The position numbers were made by a program, and so were the translations under genes. A stretch of DNA of 64,000 bases, taken from assembly GCA_030015575.1 (NCBI GenBank), contig JASDDO010000006.1, positions 319,782,361 through 319,846,360 of the forward strand. The letters are read 5' to 3'. This document shows positions 33,901-45,281 of this stretch, piece by piece. Positions within the stretch are counted from its first letter, which is position 1. Each line of letters starts with the position of its first letter. The notes under the pieces are model-generated. The model was not told where the DNA came from. It worked only from the letters and a program-made list of their open reading frames with translations, and searched no databases. The DNA comes from Agapanthus africanus (lineage: Eukaryota > Streptophyta > Magnoliopsida > Asparagales > Amaryllidaceae).

Positions 33901-36882
33901 AATGATGGAAGGCAAGACTGGTGCAAAGGTCTCGAACTCAAAGGACTCCAGCAAAGGTTCAAAGCGAGTGTAGGCAACCGAGTTGGATGGTTCAGGTAAC
34001 TCATCCGGAAAGTCGAAAGATTCAAACTCGGGTTGTGCGCGGTTAAGATCGTTCAAGAACGTGAAACACTCGTATTCGTTGTCGGGCGCAGAAGCAGCAG
34101 CAGGTTCGAAGAGAAACGCACTAGTGGCGTCAAGATTATCGTGTTCAAACAGAAACTCCTCGAATTCACACTCTTCTGGGGTGATCTCCTGGATCGAGCA
34201 GACATCCAGTATATGAGCATTAGGTTCGGCGGGCTGATTCCCCAACCTAAAAATGTTGAGTTCAATTGTCATGTTTCCAAAAGAGAGGTTCATCGAACCA
34301 TTGCGACAATTGATCACAGCATTTGAGGTTGCGAGAAATGGGCGACCGAGTATCACCGGAATTTGATTCCGGGGGTTAGCTACAGGCTGTGTATCTAAGA
34401 CAATGAAGTCAACAGGGAATATGAAGTCCCCGACTTTTATTAACGCATCCTCTAGCTCACCCCTAGGATGGGTGATCGATCGGTCGGCCATCTGGAGAGT
34501 GCAGTGTGTGGGTTTCAGCTCTCCGACGCCTAATTGCTCGTATACTGAATACGGAAGCAAGTTAACACTGGCACCAAGATCTAATAGTGCGCGGTTGATG
34601 TTCTTATCCCCAATAGTAATTGAAATCGTAGGACAGCCAGGGTCCTTCCGTTTTTGTGGTAAAGATTGGGTAAGGGCATCACTCACAGCACTAGCCAAGA
34701 AAACTTTCTTGGGTACCTGAGACTTCCTCTTTTTCGTGCACAAGTCCTTTAAGATTTTTGCGTAAGATGGGACTTGTTGGACAGCATCTAAAAGAGGAAT
34801 GTTAATGTTAACTTGCTTGAATAACTCCAAAATCTTCTCCATTTGTGGATTTTGTTTGTTAGACCTCAACCGGTTTGGAAATGGAACATTTTGAAAATTG
34901 GTTGAGTCTAATGCTGGAGGAGGAGATTTTGGAGTTAGAACGGATCCCAGAATAGGTGTTTTCGTGGAGTGAGAAGTGGGTCCGTTCAGTGCAGAAGAAG
35001 AAGAGGGAGAGCCTTGTGAAGAACGGAGAATAGGCTCGGAAGACGAAGAAGAAGAAGAAGAAGAAAAAGAAGCGGCCGGGGCATTATCGTTGATTCGCTT
35101 GCCAATGTTGTTTTGCAGCATCCTTCCCGATCTCAGTGTAGTCACGGCACTCACATTATGGTTTTGTTGTTCAAGAGAAACATGTGCATTTTGTGGGTGA
35201 CCGGGATTTGGAAGTGGCTGGGACGGGAGCTTCCCCTTCTCTCGCTCGCTCAAGGCCGCGTTCAGCTGTGCAATCTGGGCCTCGATGGTCTTGATGCTTT
35301 GCCCGTGTGCGGCAGTGTGTTGCACTAAAGATTGAATCGAAGACTGGATGTTGGCGGTGGATTGAGTCGATTGTTTAACAAATGCCTCCAGACTTCGCTC
35401 GAGCGAGGAAACCTTATCGTTGTTCGACGGAATAAAGTTGTTTGGTGGAAAAGAGTTGTTGGGAGAAAAGTTGTTCGTCTGGTTTTGGTAAGGTTGGGGT
35501 TGGAAGGGCTGCTGATATTGATGTTGAGTTTGTTGTGGCGCTTGTTGTTGCGGTGGAGGGGCCCTTTGGAAATTATTGCCTTGGAATTGATTCTGATTCT
35601 GATTCCAGGCGAAATTGGGGTGGTTCCTCCAACCGGGATTGTAGGTGGAAGAGTATGGATCATTCCTTGGTCTTTGCTGGAAGGCAGCATTAACCTGATC
35701 CTGTCCTTGCGAGGGTGGATTGTAAGGACACTCTTCGGTCAAGTGGGAAGGATCGGAACAACAAGCGCAGATGGTACGAAGGGGGAGGGCAGGGGCAGGA
35801 GCAGGAGCAGAAAATTTGCTCTCTATTGCTTCAAGCTTTCGTGTGATTGCAGCCATTTCAGCTTTCATCGCAATAGAGACATCGAGTTGGTGGATTCCTA
35901 CCCTAGACTGACCGGTAGAAGTAGAGGTAGAAGAAGAAGAAGTCGGTCTGGTGCTCTCCCACTGTAGCGTTTGCTCCGCAAGATCGTCAAAGAACTGCCA
36001 CGCTTCCTCGTCCGATTTCGATAGGAAGTGGCCCTGACAGATGGTTTCCAGCAACTGCTTCGTTGCTGGGTTCAGTCCCTCGTATAAGATTTGGCAGAGC
36101 TGCCATTTCTCTATACCGTGGTGAGGACACTGAACAAGAAGGTCTTTGTATCGGTCAAAGCACTTCCAGAAGGGTTTAGAAGGAAGCTGGGAGAATTGGT
36201 TGATTTCATTTCGAATTCTTGCGGTCTTATGATTTGGATAGAATTTTTTCAGAAACGCTTTAACAAACTCGTCCCAGCTGGTGATTGAGTGGGAAGCGGT
36301 GCTATACAGCCATTTTTCAGCGAGATTGCATAAAGTGAACGGAATGACCCGTAGACATATAGCATCGTCCGACAGCTGGGTGGTTTTCATCATGGCACAG
36401 ACATTTTGAAATTTGTTGATGAAGATATAGGCATCTTCAGATTCAAGCCCATGAAAACGTGGGAGCATGTTGATGAAATGGGGCTTAATTTCAAGGTTGT
36501 CCCCATTGGCCGGAGGAAGAGAAAGGGAGGTGGGAAGTGCAGAACGGGTGGGGTAGAAACGATCCTGGAGCGCGATTCGTTGCGGCGCTACAACAGGCGG
36601 AGGTGGTGGGAGATTGGTCTCCGTAGGAGGTGGAGCCAATCCAGGGGTGGTCAAAGAGATGTTCGGATTAAATCCCGACATCGCGGAAGAAGAGGTTGGT
36701 GAAGGTGAAGGTGAAGGTGAAGATGTATGAACAGAATTCCGGTCAACGTCGGAGTTGGCCGGCAAAGGAAGGGGTGAAAGAGGAGTGGACGGAGTATCGA
36801 CTTCGGAGTCGATCGCGTAGTCGGTCGCGACTAACGTAACGCGGACTAGACGGGCGCTAGTGTCCCGAGTCCAAGCGGACAT
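30994..36882 (-). CDS. gag-pol: Athila Gag-Pol polyprotein, intact, 1962 aa
   Basis: A single uninterrupted frame encodes all proteins for reverse transcription and integration. In order: Ser/Pro-rich N-terminus with PSPSPSPT; Gag capsid (about residues 110-300); CCHC knuckle [14 protein letters not shown] near 375; Gln/Asn-rich spacer; protease with [12 protein letters not shown] near 765; reverse transcriptase with [26 protein letters not shown] and FMDD near 1245; RNase H with [13 protein letters not shown] near 1395; integrase with HHCC finger near 1600-1640, D in IDFMGPF (1666), D in ISDNGSHF (1727) and E in GQAEVS; a C-terminal integrase tail with [21 protein letters not shown] for DTG/DSG is usual in Athila. 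All catalytic residues are present. The ATG at 36880-36882 is the first in the frame and is followed by WTRD, which also marks the decayed start of element A. Cleavage sites between the mature proteins are not visible. Confidence 0.96.
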   Translation of the reverse strand: MSAWTRDTSARLVRVTLVATDYAIDSEVDTPSTPLSPLPLPANSDVDRNSVHTSSPSPSPSPTSSSAMSGFNPNISLTTPGLAPPPTETNLPPPPPVVAPQRIALQDRFYPTRSALPTSLSLPPANGDNLEIKPHFINMLPRFHGLESEDAYIFINKFQNVCAMMKTTQLSDDAICLRVIPFTLCNLAEKWLYSTASHSITSWDEFVKAFLKKFYPNHKTARIRNEINQFSQLPSKPFWKCFDRYKDLLVQCPHHGIEKWQLCQILYEGLNPATKQLLETICQGHFLSKSDEEAWQFFDDLAEQTLQWESTRPTSSSSTSTSTGQSRVGIHQLDVSIAMKAEMAAITRKLEAIESKFSAPAPAPALPLRTICACCSDPSHLTEECPYNPPSQGQDQVNAAFQQRPRNDPYSSTYNPGWRNHPNFAWNQNQNQFQGNNFQRAPPPQQQAPQQTQHQYQQPFQPQPYQNQTNNFSPNNSFPPNNFIPSNNDKVSSLERSLEAFVKQSTQSTANIQSSIQSLVQHTAAHGQSIKTIEAQIAQLNAALSEREKGKLPSQPLPNPGHPQNAHVSLEQQNHNVSAVTTLRSGRMLQNNIGKRINDNAPAASFSSSSSSSSSEPILRSSQGSPSSSSALNGPTSHSTKTPILGSVLTPKSPPPALDSTNFQNVPFPNRLRSNKQNPQMEKILELFKQVNINIPLLDAVQQVPSYAKILKDLCTKKRKSQVPKKVFLASAVSDALTQSLPQKRKDPGCPTISITIGDKNINRALLDLGASVNLLPYSVYEQLGVGELKPTHCTLQMADRSITHPRGELEDALIKVGDFIFPVDFIVLDTQPVANPRNQIPVILGRPFLATSNAVINCRNGSMNLSFGNMTIELNIFRLGNQPAEPNAHILDVCSIQEITPEECEFEEFLFEHDNLDATSAFLFEPAAASAPDNEYECFTFLNDLNRAQPEFESFDFPDELPEPSNSVAYTRFEPLLESFEFETFAPVLPSIISPPTLELKPLPSHLKYAYLGENETLPVIISASLAPEQEKALLAVLHSNRQAFGWSMADIKGISPLIVEHHIHLMDDAKPARDPQRRLNPVMKEAVKKEIVKCLDSGIIYPISDSQWVSPIHVVPKKSGITVITNEVNELIPTRTQTGWRVCIDYRKLNAATRKDHFPLPFIDQMLERLAGHEYYCFLDGYSGYNQIPIAEKDQDKTTFTCPFGTFAYRRMPFGLCNAPAIFQRCMMGIFSDMVEKFLEIFMDDFSIFGDSFDECLLHLDAVLTRCKDKNLTLNWEKCHFMVREGIVLGHIISQNGIEVDKAKIEVISNLPPPRCVRDIRAFLGHAGFYRRFIKDFSKIARPLTLLLAKDTPFDFNSSCVTAFESLKRSLTSAPVLSSPDWTHPFEIMCDASDFAIGAVLGQHINKMPHVIYYASRTLNDAQLNYTTTEKEFLAVVFALEKFRPYLIGSPVIVYTDHSALRHLFAKKDAKSRLIRWILLLQEFDLVIKDKRGCENVVADHLSRLPSSPSLPIPINDVFPDEQLMTVSCEPWFTDIVNYLATGLLPTEWSSQDRLRFLSQVKHFYWDEPFLFKYCPDQIIRRCVPDDEFKSVLSFCHDQACGGHFGPRKTAEKILQCGFYWPQLFKDAHDYCKTCSRCQHMGRISRRNEMPLQPILVVEIFDVWGIDFMGPFSRSFGNLYILLAVDYVSKWVEAVPSRTNDNKVVVRFLKENIFSRFGHPRAIISDNGSHFCNRTFEALMRKYSINHKLSTPYHPQTCGQAEVSNRQIKQILEKTVSKNRKDWSLKLTDALWAFRTAYKTDLGMSPYRLVYGKACHLPVEIEHRAFWAIKELNLSLEDAGSHRKLQLNELNELRDEAYDNAVVVKNRTKVFHDKHLLRKTFVPGQQVLLYDTRLHFHPGKLRSRWKGPYFVRNMYPQGAVDLENPMDGSLFKVNGHRCKPYLSAEPTEELLFLQEPVYLA

Positions 36883-38150
36883 ACACTAAACGAGTTTAGT
36901 ATAGTCAAAGCGGAGAAGGTGAGGGTAAGAAAACGTCAATGGAGAAAGGCGATGGGTGGTGGGTGAAAATGGATTTGGCGACAAAAGGGCAAGTTTTTAT
37001 AAAAGTTTTTGATTTTTTTTTCTTTTTTTTTTTGTTTTTAGAAAGAGATTTACAGAAATATGTACGGAAATACGGCTTAAGCAATCACAAACAAGATATG
37101 CACAATCACACCTAGATCTAGGGTAACCTAGGTCTACTAGACCTTGCTCCTGAACTTGATTTTCGAAGTTAAACAGTGTCGAGAAACAGGCTTAAAAATA
37201 CACCGATCACGGGGCCAGGTAAGTGCAGAGATAAGGGGAGGTTGTCCAACGCTTTCGCGAAGTTCCTTAATTAAATAACCCTTTCTCTTTCGGCGGTTGC
37301 GCCTTTAACACTTTCCTAGACACCCCGTAATCAATATACGGTTAAGCGAGGTTCTAAACACGGTTTATCTTCTCCTAATGAGCGCGAAGTCCTTAGGGCT
37401 GAAGTCTAGTATTTTTTTAATTTACAATGGACAATGCATATGCTTTAGTGATTTTTGGGGTCCTGGGAAGGGTGATGAAATCCCCACCCAATCTGGATTG
37501 GTTTCAAGCCCCTTAAGTCCGTATTAAAGAATGCAAAACAGTAACAAATCAACTGCAAACAATTTTTATTTGCGGCGCAAAGAATCCTGCACAAGAACAG
37601 TTTATTGGAAGGGGGAGAAGAATTTGCGCAAAGAAAGCTGCAGAAAACACAGTTCAGTGGAGTTCAGAGGAGTGGAGAGAGGCAGAGGGACTTACAGAGA
37701 GAAGATGGCACACTGACCCCACCAAGTGGCCGCGGTTCCGCGGCAATAAGGCCCTAATGCCGCGGTTCCGCGGCGGAAATGAGGATCTGTGCTGTCATTT
37801 TTCTGGTGTGGGTTCTGGTTGGGGTCCTCTGCTTGTCTGGATGTGTGGAATTCTGATATACTCTCTGTATCTGCTCCAGATTTTTACAGTAGACCGGATG
37901 CTTCGTTTTTGTCCGTCGCGGTGTAGCCGCGAACTGTGGGTCTATCTTCCCACGTCTTTGGCACTGTACTTGAACTCCGTATTTTCAACATCCTTGGCGT
38001 CGATCTTGAACTTCGTATTTTCCTGCACACTTGCACAAAAACTAATCAAGAATAACAAGATGGTTTCTTTTACAAAGTATTTTTTTTTTCATTTTTTTTT
38101 TATATACTTACAAATTAACCCGAAATTACACAAAGAAACAAACTACCGTC
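36883..38150 (-). other. Untranslated leader of element B
   Basis: The leader has twin palindromes CCGCGGTTCCGCGG at 37730-37743 and 37760-37773, 30 bp apart, and long T runs (37015-37035, 38075-38103). It is homologous to the leader of element A. Open frames here (for example 37757-38173 on the other strand) run antisense through the primer site and are not genes. Confidence 0.75.
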
Positions 38151-38168
38151 TCTCCGGCAACGGCGCCA
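38151..38168 (-). other. Primer-binding site (tRNA-Asp type) of element B
   Basis: On the minus strand TGGCGCCGTTGCCGGAGA follows the LTR end after two bases. It matches the primer site of element A except near its 3' end. Confidence 0.87.
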
Positions 38169-38170
38169 TT

Positions 38171-39754
38171 TGATTGATAGGATACGTGCGTGTTCAAGTT
38201 CTAGTTTAAATACCGCAATCAAGACGGTTTCGCTTGTAGCTAGCCGGTTGAGTACGGGTCATCCGCAGGGAGATGGGAATCTTTTTCTATGTGTTTTTCG
38301 ACGAGTTAAGTCCGGTTGTTCAGATTTTGTTGGATTATCTAAGTGTTAAGTTGATATTTAAAGAGAGCTTGTTAGGGTTAGGATTAGGTTAGTTTGAGTT
38401 AGGAGTCTCCACATCTTTCGTTGCCCCTCTTAATATCGGTGTTACGGTAATCGGCAACAACGGGGATTAGCACGACTAGGAAGGACTTTGCGAGTATAAG
38501 CTAGGCTTTCCAACGCATAAGTCTTCCTTTTGGTGCTTGTCCGTCCGTTCTTGACTCTTATCCATAACCTCGGGTTAATTCAACCACAACCGGTCTCACT
38601 ACGGAATCACCGCTATCATGTAGGATAGGGTGCCGTAAGGAGCGGATTGTGGTTCAATTAACGGGAGTTGATTTAAGTTGTTGGGCAAGGAAAGAGTGAG
38701 AGAGATTTCCTTCTCTCAAACTTCCCTTATCCTACCCTAACAAGTATAAAACTACTCACACTTCATGATAAGAAAAAAAAACAAAACAAACAAAAGAGGA
38801 AGATAGAAAGAAGGAGATTAGAAGAATACGACTAACTGTTTGCGACCTCACCTTGGCGAGGATCAAGCGTAAGTATCATTGTCGTATGTAAGGATAAAGA
38901 AAAAAAAGAGAAGAAAGAAACAACAAGGAAATAACAACAACTACTTAACGAATTTAAAGTTACAACAATTATAACAAAAGTAAGACAAGCATGATAATAA
39001 ATTGATCTTCTTTATTTATCATTCCTCCCTCACAAAGCTCACTACAAGTTTAATGGAGAAGAGATGAGAAGAAGAAGAACAAGTGAACTAAATCCTAGAA
39101 AAAGAAAATACAAGAATGGACCATTTCCTTCACAAACTTCTGGGCTATTTATAGGCCAGAGAATGAAACCCTAGGGCAACCACCAGAACACATCTGAAAA
39201 TACCAAAATAACCCTGAAAACTTTCTGTCTGCCGCCACTATATGGCCGCGGATCCGCGGCCTGGACCCCACTTTGGCCGCGGATCCGCGACCTTATAGTT
39301 GATTTGGGCTTCCCAATTTTCTGTGGTTCCCTGGTTTGATGAGTACATTATTCTGGTACATGTATTTTCTCAATTTGGCTCCACGATTTTTCCAGAATTT
39401 CTGTTGAGGGAAAGGTGGACTTTTTGTCAAGATTTTGTCATGATTGCCTCGAGCTCCGCGTAGATCTCTTGGATTTTGTGCTACCATTGAGCCTTGTGCA
39501 TGAAGGTGACATTTATTTGACATTTTGTCTTCCTAAACTGGTATCTGGCAACATACGGATGAAGAGCGGAGACCGTGTTTTATCTGTGGTTGGCAGGAAC
39601 CCGGATTTTGTCATGTTTTCCATGAATTTCACCGTTTTTAGAACCGAGAACCTGTATCCTGCAATCGACTAGCAAACACGGCTCAAGAGTATCTACCGAT
39701 ATGCAATGTGATAAAAATTGGGCGATATGAAAATGCAAAAATCTGATATGAACA
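38171..39754 (-). repeat. 5' LTR of element B
   Basis: It is nearly identical to 27731-29315. The twin palindromes are at 39246-39259 and 39277-39290; the last base of the second copy is mutated. The duplication CATCC follows at 39755-39759. Confidence 0.94.
39145..39155 (-). promoter_or_regulatory. TATA box of the element B 5' LTR
   Basis: The minus strand reads CCTATAAATAGCC. It is oriented toward gag-pol, with the twin GC palindromes about 100 bp upstream. The matching site in the 3' LTR is CCTATAAATAATCC. Confidence 0.7.
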
Positions 39755-39759
39755 CATCC
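39755..39759. repeat. Target site duplication CATCC, right copy (element B)
   Basis: It directly follows the end of element B and matches 27726-27730. Confidence 0.93.
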
Positions 39760-42438
39760 CCTGCGCCGACGACCGGTGAGCTTCTCGTCGTCGTCGTCGT
39801 CGTCGTCTTTCCCAGCATCTCTCCCCTCTGTACTCTCCTCCCTCTCGCAAACTCTCTGTGTGCCTGCACTCTCTCTCTCACTTCCCTCTCTCTCTCACTG
39901 TCTCTCTCTCTCTCTCTCTTTCCCTCATTGCTTCTCCCTCTCTCTTTCACTTCCCTCACTATCTCTCTCCCTGCATCTCTCTCTCTCGATTCTCTTTAAT
40001 CTCTTTCTCTCTCTTTAACATCTCTCTCTCAATTCTCTTTAATCTCTTTCTCTCTCTCTAACACACTCTCTCTCTCTCAATAACTCTCTCCCTCTTCAAA
40101 TCCCTCGCCATCGGCCTCGCAGCACCATCATCTCCCCAGTCTCGCGAGCCGTAGCTGTTACCGAGGCAAAACCCCATAGCTGAGCACGAGCACGAGCCGA
40201 GGCCGCGAACCCTACACACGCCATTCATCGCGCGTTCGTACCGTTATCATTGCCGAGCATCGCCAGGATGCCTCCAGGCAAGTTTTTACTTGCTTACATG
40301 CTATTTACTTATAGTACAATCACTAAATACATAGATTTTAAAGTTACAAATTTAAACCAATTATGTGCCATACCTGTTCGACGCGTGTTCCCAAATAAAA
40401 TACTTTTCTAAATTGACGGAACTGGATTATTTACATTGGCCCTTGCTGTGATGAACATCTTGTGCAAATTTCGTTTGATAATATGACTGCTAACGACTAA
40501 AATTGATACCCCCAAATAAGCCATTAAAACTATAATTTCCTCGTACCTGAAAACGAATAAATTCATCATAAATTGTATACATATTAGAATGGTGCGTTCG
40601 AGGGCTCAAATTGAAGCCAACTCGACGAACTTTAACCCCATACTAGTTTCCAGGCATTCCTGTACTTAAACAGTGATGATAATTGGATCGGAGTACGACT
40701 CTGGACTGCAGTCCAGAGCGACTTCAATTGTTGCTTGCTGTTCCGTAATGGGTACCACAGGATTTCCTTAACTCGTAGGTTGCGGAACTCCGCTGTTTAC
40801 TGTAGGTGAACCTGTTAGCTAGACAACACAATTAATTTCATTCTGTTTCATTACCGTTTGATATTTAATCTGCAATTTAATTGATCGGGAAGCGTAACAG
40901 TCCTAGCAGAATCAGAACTGACATATTATTGTTAAATAGAGTATAACTCCTGACGTGCAGATGCGATCAAAGATCCGTCTGTTGCGTTGAAAACCTTACT
41001 GAAAACCCTAGAATTCATCAAACTGTATCTTTGCTAAATTCTGATCCCAACTGGGGTTAAAATGCGTTGCGATACGGACATCTGATTCTGAAACCGGATT
41101 TCCAGCCGCGAACGCTTAAAATGAAATGGTTATAATTAATGATCCTGGAATCCGATTGGCTTGAAACTAAATTCGATGGATAGACAACTGAACATACTAA
41201 TTACTACCTGTTTATCGTTTAGCTAAATTATATACGTACGTTTCATGATAAATCGTGCAAGTGACAGAATACTGTTTTTATGACACCTTAATTGTGCTTA
41301 TATACTGTTCACGCATCATATCATACCCATATCATTATAGTGATAACCTTGTGATATCGTACATTTACCCAGTGTTAGGTTCTAACGATGATTGTGGCAA
41401 GTACGTCAGTGTTCGTGTATCCGTGATTAAATAAAAGTGATACGTACTTGTACACAATCAGTGACCCTATTATTCTATTGTATTGTCGACGTCTGTGGGA
41501 TGCGTGTACGTGTGACTATAAGTGGTATGGGACACTTATGGAAGCGCTTGCACGGGTGTCACAGATAAGGCATCCGACACTGCCATTTATCTTAGATATT
41601 AGTCGGGACGTGCTTGATGGAGGTCCTGCCTCCAGTTCTCGCGCAGACTTGTCACGGATCGATTAGTATTTAGGGTTATGGTTAGCGTTTGATGTAGACC
41701 ACGGGGTGTGGGGTAGTTTAAGTGTGAATTCAACAGAATCTCGGGAGTCCCATGCCGGCTTATATATTTAGGGAGATATATGGAGATTTACAGGGTATGT
41801 GATATACACCGTGATATACATGTTACATGTTGGGCCCGTGGTCCCTTGCCCTTGGGTTCTACCCTTGGGTGGAGGACACTCACGAGTGGTTGACTCTCAC
41901 ACTTGGACTGACGATAGGCTTAGTGACCTGTACAGTGAGACGTAGAGACTGATAGGGATACTGGCATTTACATTCTTTCTATACTGTGTTGGCATACGTG
42001 ACATATCGTTCTACTGCTTTACTGTTCCGCTGCATTGATTACTGCACATCCATATTCCTGCTGTCATTGATTTACCGTTATTCATATCTATTACCACTGT
42101 TAGAACTGTTACTTGATTTTATATATTATATTGCTATTGTGTCGCTCTGACGACCTGAGTATGCATGCTCAGTGTGAGAAGAAGATTTAGCCTGGACCAG
42201 TGCATCATAGGCTTCTTGACTTACCATTCCGAGTTACATTCATTTGTTGCACTTCAGGTCAGTTTTTACATTGTTCCTTTCAGTTACTGCATTTCTCATT
42301 ACCTGCGCATCATTTACTGTTTACCATGAAAAACTAGAAGCCGAAGTGTGACTACGGCAGGACTTTTCCCTGACCGTAGGAGCATGGCTGGCCTTGTCTA
42401 CCCCTCGTATTCCGTATTTTGGGAAGCGGGGCGTGACA
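39760..42438 (+). repeat. 5' LTR of element D, right part
   Basis: The sequence matches 46109-48805. It contains a (GTC)n run near 39785, a long CT-rich microsatellite (39862-40090), a hairpin GCAAGT-TTTT-ACTTGC near 40278, the perfect palindrome CTCTGGACTGCAGTCCAGAG at 40699-40718, and the terminal GGGGCGTGACA. The 3' 300 bp (42130-42438) closely resemble the LTR end of element E. Confidence 0.93.
39862..40090. repeat. CT-rich microsatellite in the LTR of element D
   Basis: Long runs of CTCTCT are broken by TTCC and AACA words. The counterpart at 46220-46450 has a longer pure (CT)n run, which explains much of the LTR length difference. Confidence 0.9.
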
Positions 42439-42447
42439 TGGTTTAGT

Positions 42448-42459
42448 TGGTATCAGAGC
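42448..42459 (+). other. Primer-binding site (initiator tRNA-Met type) of element D
   Basis: TGGTATCAGAGC lies nine bases after the LTR end, as in element E (54645-54656), with an identical spacer TGGTTTAGT. Confidence 0.88.
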
Positions 42460-42795
42460 CCAGGTTTTGCATCGATTGGGATTGCAGTTTTTCCGTGCAT
42501 AGTTTGGCAATCTAAGACATTCCTCGGTCTAGGTTGTAAACTTGTCATTCTTGATCCATATTCACATCGTGAGTTCAGCTATCCATTCGCTATGGTTTCG
42601 GGTGACTTGACAAGGTTACGTAGTTGCAATTGCACCACCGTACTCTATTCAAGTGACTTAAAGTCATGCAGTTGATTTCCCCACTTGTAATAAATTCATC
42701 ATCTCTGATATTCTTGAATCTTGTCCCATCCATATTATATTTTGATTAGTTTGGCTTGTGACTTATATCATTCTCAAAATTGTTGTTCCAGGATC

Positions 42796-43209
42796 ATGTC
42801 TTCCAACGACTCTTCATCTGTATCCGCTCCCCAGAATCAGACCGTTGAGATTCTGAGTGCACTGCGAGGTCTAAAGGAAGCCCAGGAGAGAACAAACGAC
42901 TTGTTGGCTGAAGGACTGAGAAGACAGGTGAATCAGGCACCAGCGGGAGTCTCCAATCATAAAGGGATCCCCGTTAGACGAGGAAAAGAGAAGAAGATGA
43001 AGCGCCAATTTGTTTCTCCGCGACAGAAGAAGCAGAAGACCCCATGTTGTGGGTACTGTAAGAGGCCAGGACATCTTCAGAGGGATTGTCGCCGCGCCCA
43101 AGGGAAATGTCTGATTTGTGGATCCAGCGAACATCTCATCAACGGTTGCCCAGAAAGGAAAGAACTACAAGGAGGAAACTCGTCCACACTCCCCACTTCT
43201 GCCAAGTGA
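42796..43209 (+). CDS. Truncated Gag: N-terminus fused to double zinc knuckle, capsid deleted
   Basis: The 137-residue protein starts at ATG 42796 after GTTCCAGGATC. Residues 1-45 (LSALRGLKEAQERTNDLL, EGLRRQ) match the start of the element E Gag. The text then jumps to a basic stretch (IPVRRGKEKKMKRQF) and two CCHC knuckles, C-GY-C-KRPG-H-LQRD-C and C-LI-C-GSSE-H-LING-C, which match element E residues about 265-320. About 200 residues, the whole capsid domain, are missing without loss of frame. A protein like this could still bind RNA but not form particles by itself. The stop follows shortly after the second knuckle, and no protease follows. Expression is not shown; the open frame and kept cysteines suggest selection or youth. 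Confidence 0.8.
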   Translation: MSSNDSSSVSAPQNQTVEILSALRGLKEAQERTNDLLAEGLRRQVNQAPAGVSNHKGIPVRRGKEKKMKRQFVSPRQKKQKTPCCGYCKRPGHLQRDCRRAQGKCLICGSSEHLINGCPERKELQGGNSSTLPTSAK

Positions 43210-43593
43210 GGATTATCGCGTAGTTCGGACTTCGACGATAAGGCGGACCTAACGCAGGATTCAACTCACGCGACGAGAATGCAACGTTATAGTAGTCGAA
43301 AAAAGGATTTTTCATGTTATCTATTTTTCAGTAATAATGTTGTCATCTTCTTATGAATATTTCTTTCAGTTGAAATCTTGTATCCGCTGAACTCTTGATT
43401 GAATGCAATAAAACTTGAATCATAAAATATGTATCATTCTCTTGTCATTTCCCTTGTTCTTACTGTTCATTAGCAAAATATTTTAATCTTGATTTTTCAG
43501 TTTCCTGCCACCGCATATCTTTCTATGCTTCGTACACTTAGCTATTCTTCTTGATGTATTCCACTTCCTAATCATGATTCTTTCTTTCAGGCT
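43210..43593 (+). other. Spacer between the two ORFs of element D
   Basis: No ORF is seen. A possible 5' splice site GTGAGG lies at the end of the first ORF (43206-43211) and a possible acceptor at 43590; joining these two would not fuse the ORFs in frame. Confidence 0.4.
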
Positions 43594-44079
43594 ATGGCTC
43601 ACCCTGGAGCAGCGCCGCATCTAAATGAGGATGCACAGTCTTGCGTTTCCTTAGACCGCGCGCTGATGAGTTCTGACGACGAGATCAACGGTCCCCAAGT
43701 CAACTTCGGAAACAACGATTCAGAGGATGAAGGAGTAGCCGCCCCAGAGTTTAACGTGTTAGCTGATTCCGACGAAGAAGAAGGAGATCCTGAAGAGAAC
43801 CCTATAGAGGAAGACCCGATAGAGGAAGATCCCGATGAAGACCCGATAGAAGAAAATCCAGTTGGGGAAAATCCCGTGGAAGAAAATCCAGAAGAAGAGA
43901 ATCACATGGAATCGGACCTCGATGAAAAAGCTCCATCCGAGGAAGAAGGACCAGAAGATCAAGACCCTACTGTTGAAGAACTTCCAGCGGCGATGCCTGC
44001 GAGGCGATATGGAAATGGACGCCCCTACCTGAGTGCGCGAGCCTACCGCAACCTACTGAATCTCCACAACCGCGACTGA
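43594..44079 (+). CDS. Acidic-repeat protein of unknown function, 161 aa
   Basis: The ATG follows a polypyrimidine stretch and CAG (43578-43590), which would suit a 3' splice site. Residues 25-130 are extremely acidic and include a run of pentamers of the type PIEED, PIEED, PIEEN, PVGEN, PVEEN. The C-terminus is different: basic and aromatic, PARRYGNGRPYLSARAYRNL. It takes the place pol would have in an autonomous element. I recognise no domain. Acidic EDP-type repeat ORFs near plant retrotransposons exist in my memory, but no function is established to my knowledge. It may be a real element-encoded protein or a captured sequence. Confidence 0.55.
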   Translation: MAHPGAAPHLNEDAQSCVSLDRALMSSDDEINGPQVNFGNNDSEDEGVAAPEFNVLADSDEEEGDPEENPIEEDPIEEDPDEDPIEENPVGENPVEENPEEENHMESDLDEKAPSEEEGPEDQDPTVEELPAAMPARRYGNGRPYLSARAYRNLLNLHNRD

Positions 44080-45249
44080 CGGAATTTTCTTTTGATGTTG
44101 TCTTCTGGCCAAATAAAATGTGTATAGTTAGGGCCACTTTTCGCCTTTGGGAATGCCTTGTTTCAAATTTTCTTGAATGAAATGATCTTCTGTATTCGTA
44201 AACCTTTTGATTATTGGTTCGCTTGATACTTGTTTATTGCCCATATCTATTTATTCTTCTGCTGAGTTCCTGACTGTCCACCCCTACTCATTATATAGTT
44301 TTCACACTCGTTTCAATTAGAAAGTACCGCACCTTGATCCTTGGAATGAGCCACCATCCATTCTTCGACTGTGCCTCGTTTGTAATCCTTTTGGGAGGAG
44401 AAAATTTTGGAGAAACTTCCGAGTTCGCTAACCCTTCACATCTTGATTCATATGTTGTACCGACCGCTATCCTACCCATATTTCTTCCCTTGTAGTCATT
44501 TGTTGTTCGCCCTTACTTCCTGTGTTGATCCGATCCTAATCCCCTTGATCCTCAGCCTAAAGCCGCCATACTCCGACCTTCTGAATGAGCTACCTTCCCT
44601 TGTAATCGTTACCCTAGCTAGCCCCATACTTCTTTGTGTTTTTCCTGTTACCCTAACTATATTTAGGGACACTGTTGTTCGAAAATTTAGTTTTCAATAC
44701 TTTGTATTTATCAAAAAGTACGTGTTATTGATTACTCCACTTTATGTATTTTAAGTGCACTATTCTCATTTTCAGTAGCGCAACCTTACACCACGCATAT
44801 TTCTATTCCATGTTTCTTATTCTCACGAAATGAGTTTTCTAAGCTACTTTAAAACTATTTGATCGATATATCGTCCTAAAATGTTTTAACCTACTGACAA
44901 ATCTTTCACTATTTTATTATCGTTACTTTATTTTAGAGTAGGGTGCCTTATACTTACTGTTCCTGATGTGATACTTTTAATATACATATATGTGCATATA
45001 TTTGGGTTTCGATTTTGTCGAGTACGCCTCGAATATCATTGGTCATTATTGTTGTTATTGCTATTCTCATAGGTTGCCTTAGTAGCTGTTCTTGTCATGT
45101 ACTTATTTAAACCTATATTTTTATATGTGTTCTTACATATATAGACTTTCAAATTTCTTCATCCGCCTATTTCAAGTAAATCTTTATGTGTTAGTTGCAA
45201 TATAATAGCTTTCGCCTATATTGATATTAATTATCGTTTATTTTAAATT
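44080..45249 (+). other. Non-coding internal region of element D
   Basis: AT-rich sequence without a convincing gene. A 115-codon open frame at 44407-44754 begins at a non-ATG codon and resembles nothing known. No trace of protease, RT or integrase was found on either strand. Confidence 0.6.
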
Positions 45250-45281
45250 TCGAGGACGAAATTTTTATAAGGGTGGTATGA
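45250..45281 (+). other. Polypurine region of element D
   Basis: TTCGAGGACGAAATTT and AAGGGTGGTATGA precede the 3' LTR. The same phrase TTCGAGGACGAAATTT precedes the 3' LTR of element E at 59223. Confidence 0.8.

Larger units (their letters stand above)
27731..39754 (-). mobile_element. Element B: Athila-type LTR retrotransposon with intact Gag-Pol
   Basis: The element has LTRs of 1585 and 1584 bp, an Asp-type primer site at 38151-38168, a 1.3 kb leader, an uninterrupted 1962-codon gag-pol, a 1.7 kb non-coding tail and a polypurine tract, all on the minus strand. A perfect 5-bp duplication CATCC flanks it. The LTRs differ at about 18 positions by my eye count (about 1%), so insertion is recent on a plant time scale. 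No env-like gene is seen. With its reading frame intact it could be autonomous. Confidence 0.95.

Noticed and set aside
35332..35967. 211-codon frame antisense to Gag of element B
   Set aside because: It is a shadow of the Gln/Asn/Pro-rich Gag spacer on the other strand.
43206..43593. Intron joining the two ORFs of element D
   Set aside because: Donor-like GTGAGG and acceptor-like TTTCAG exist, but joining them shifts the frame; no support beyond short motifs.
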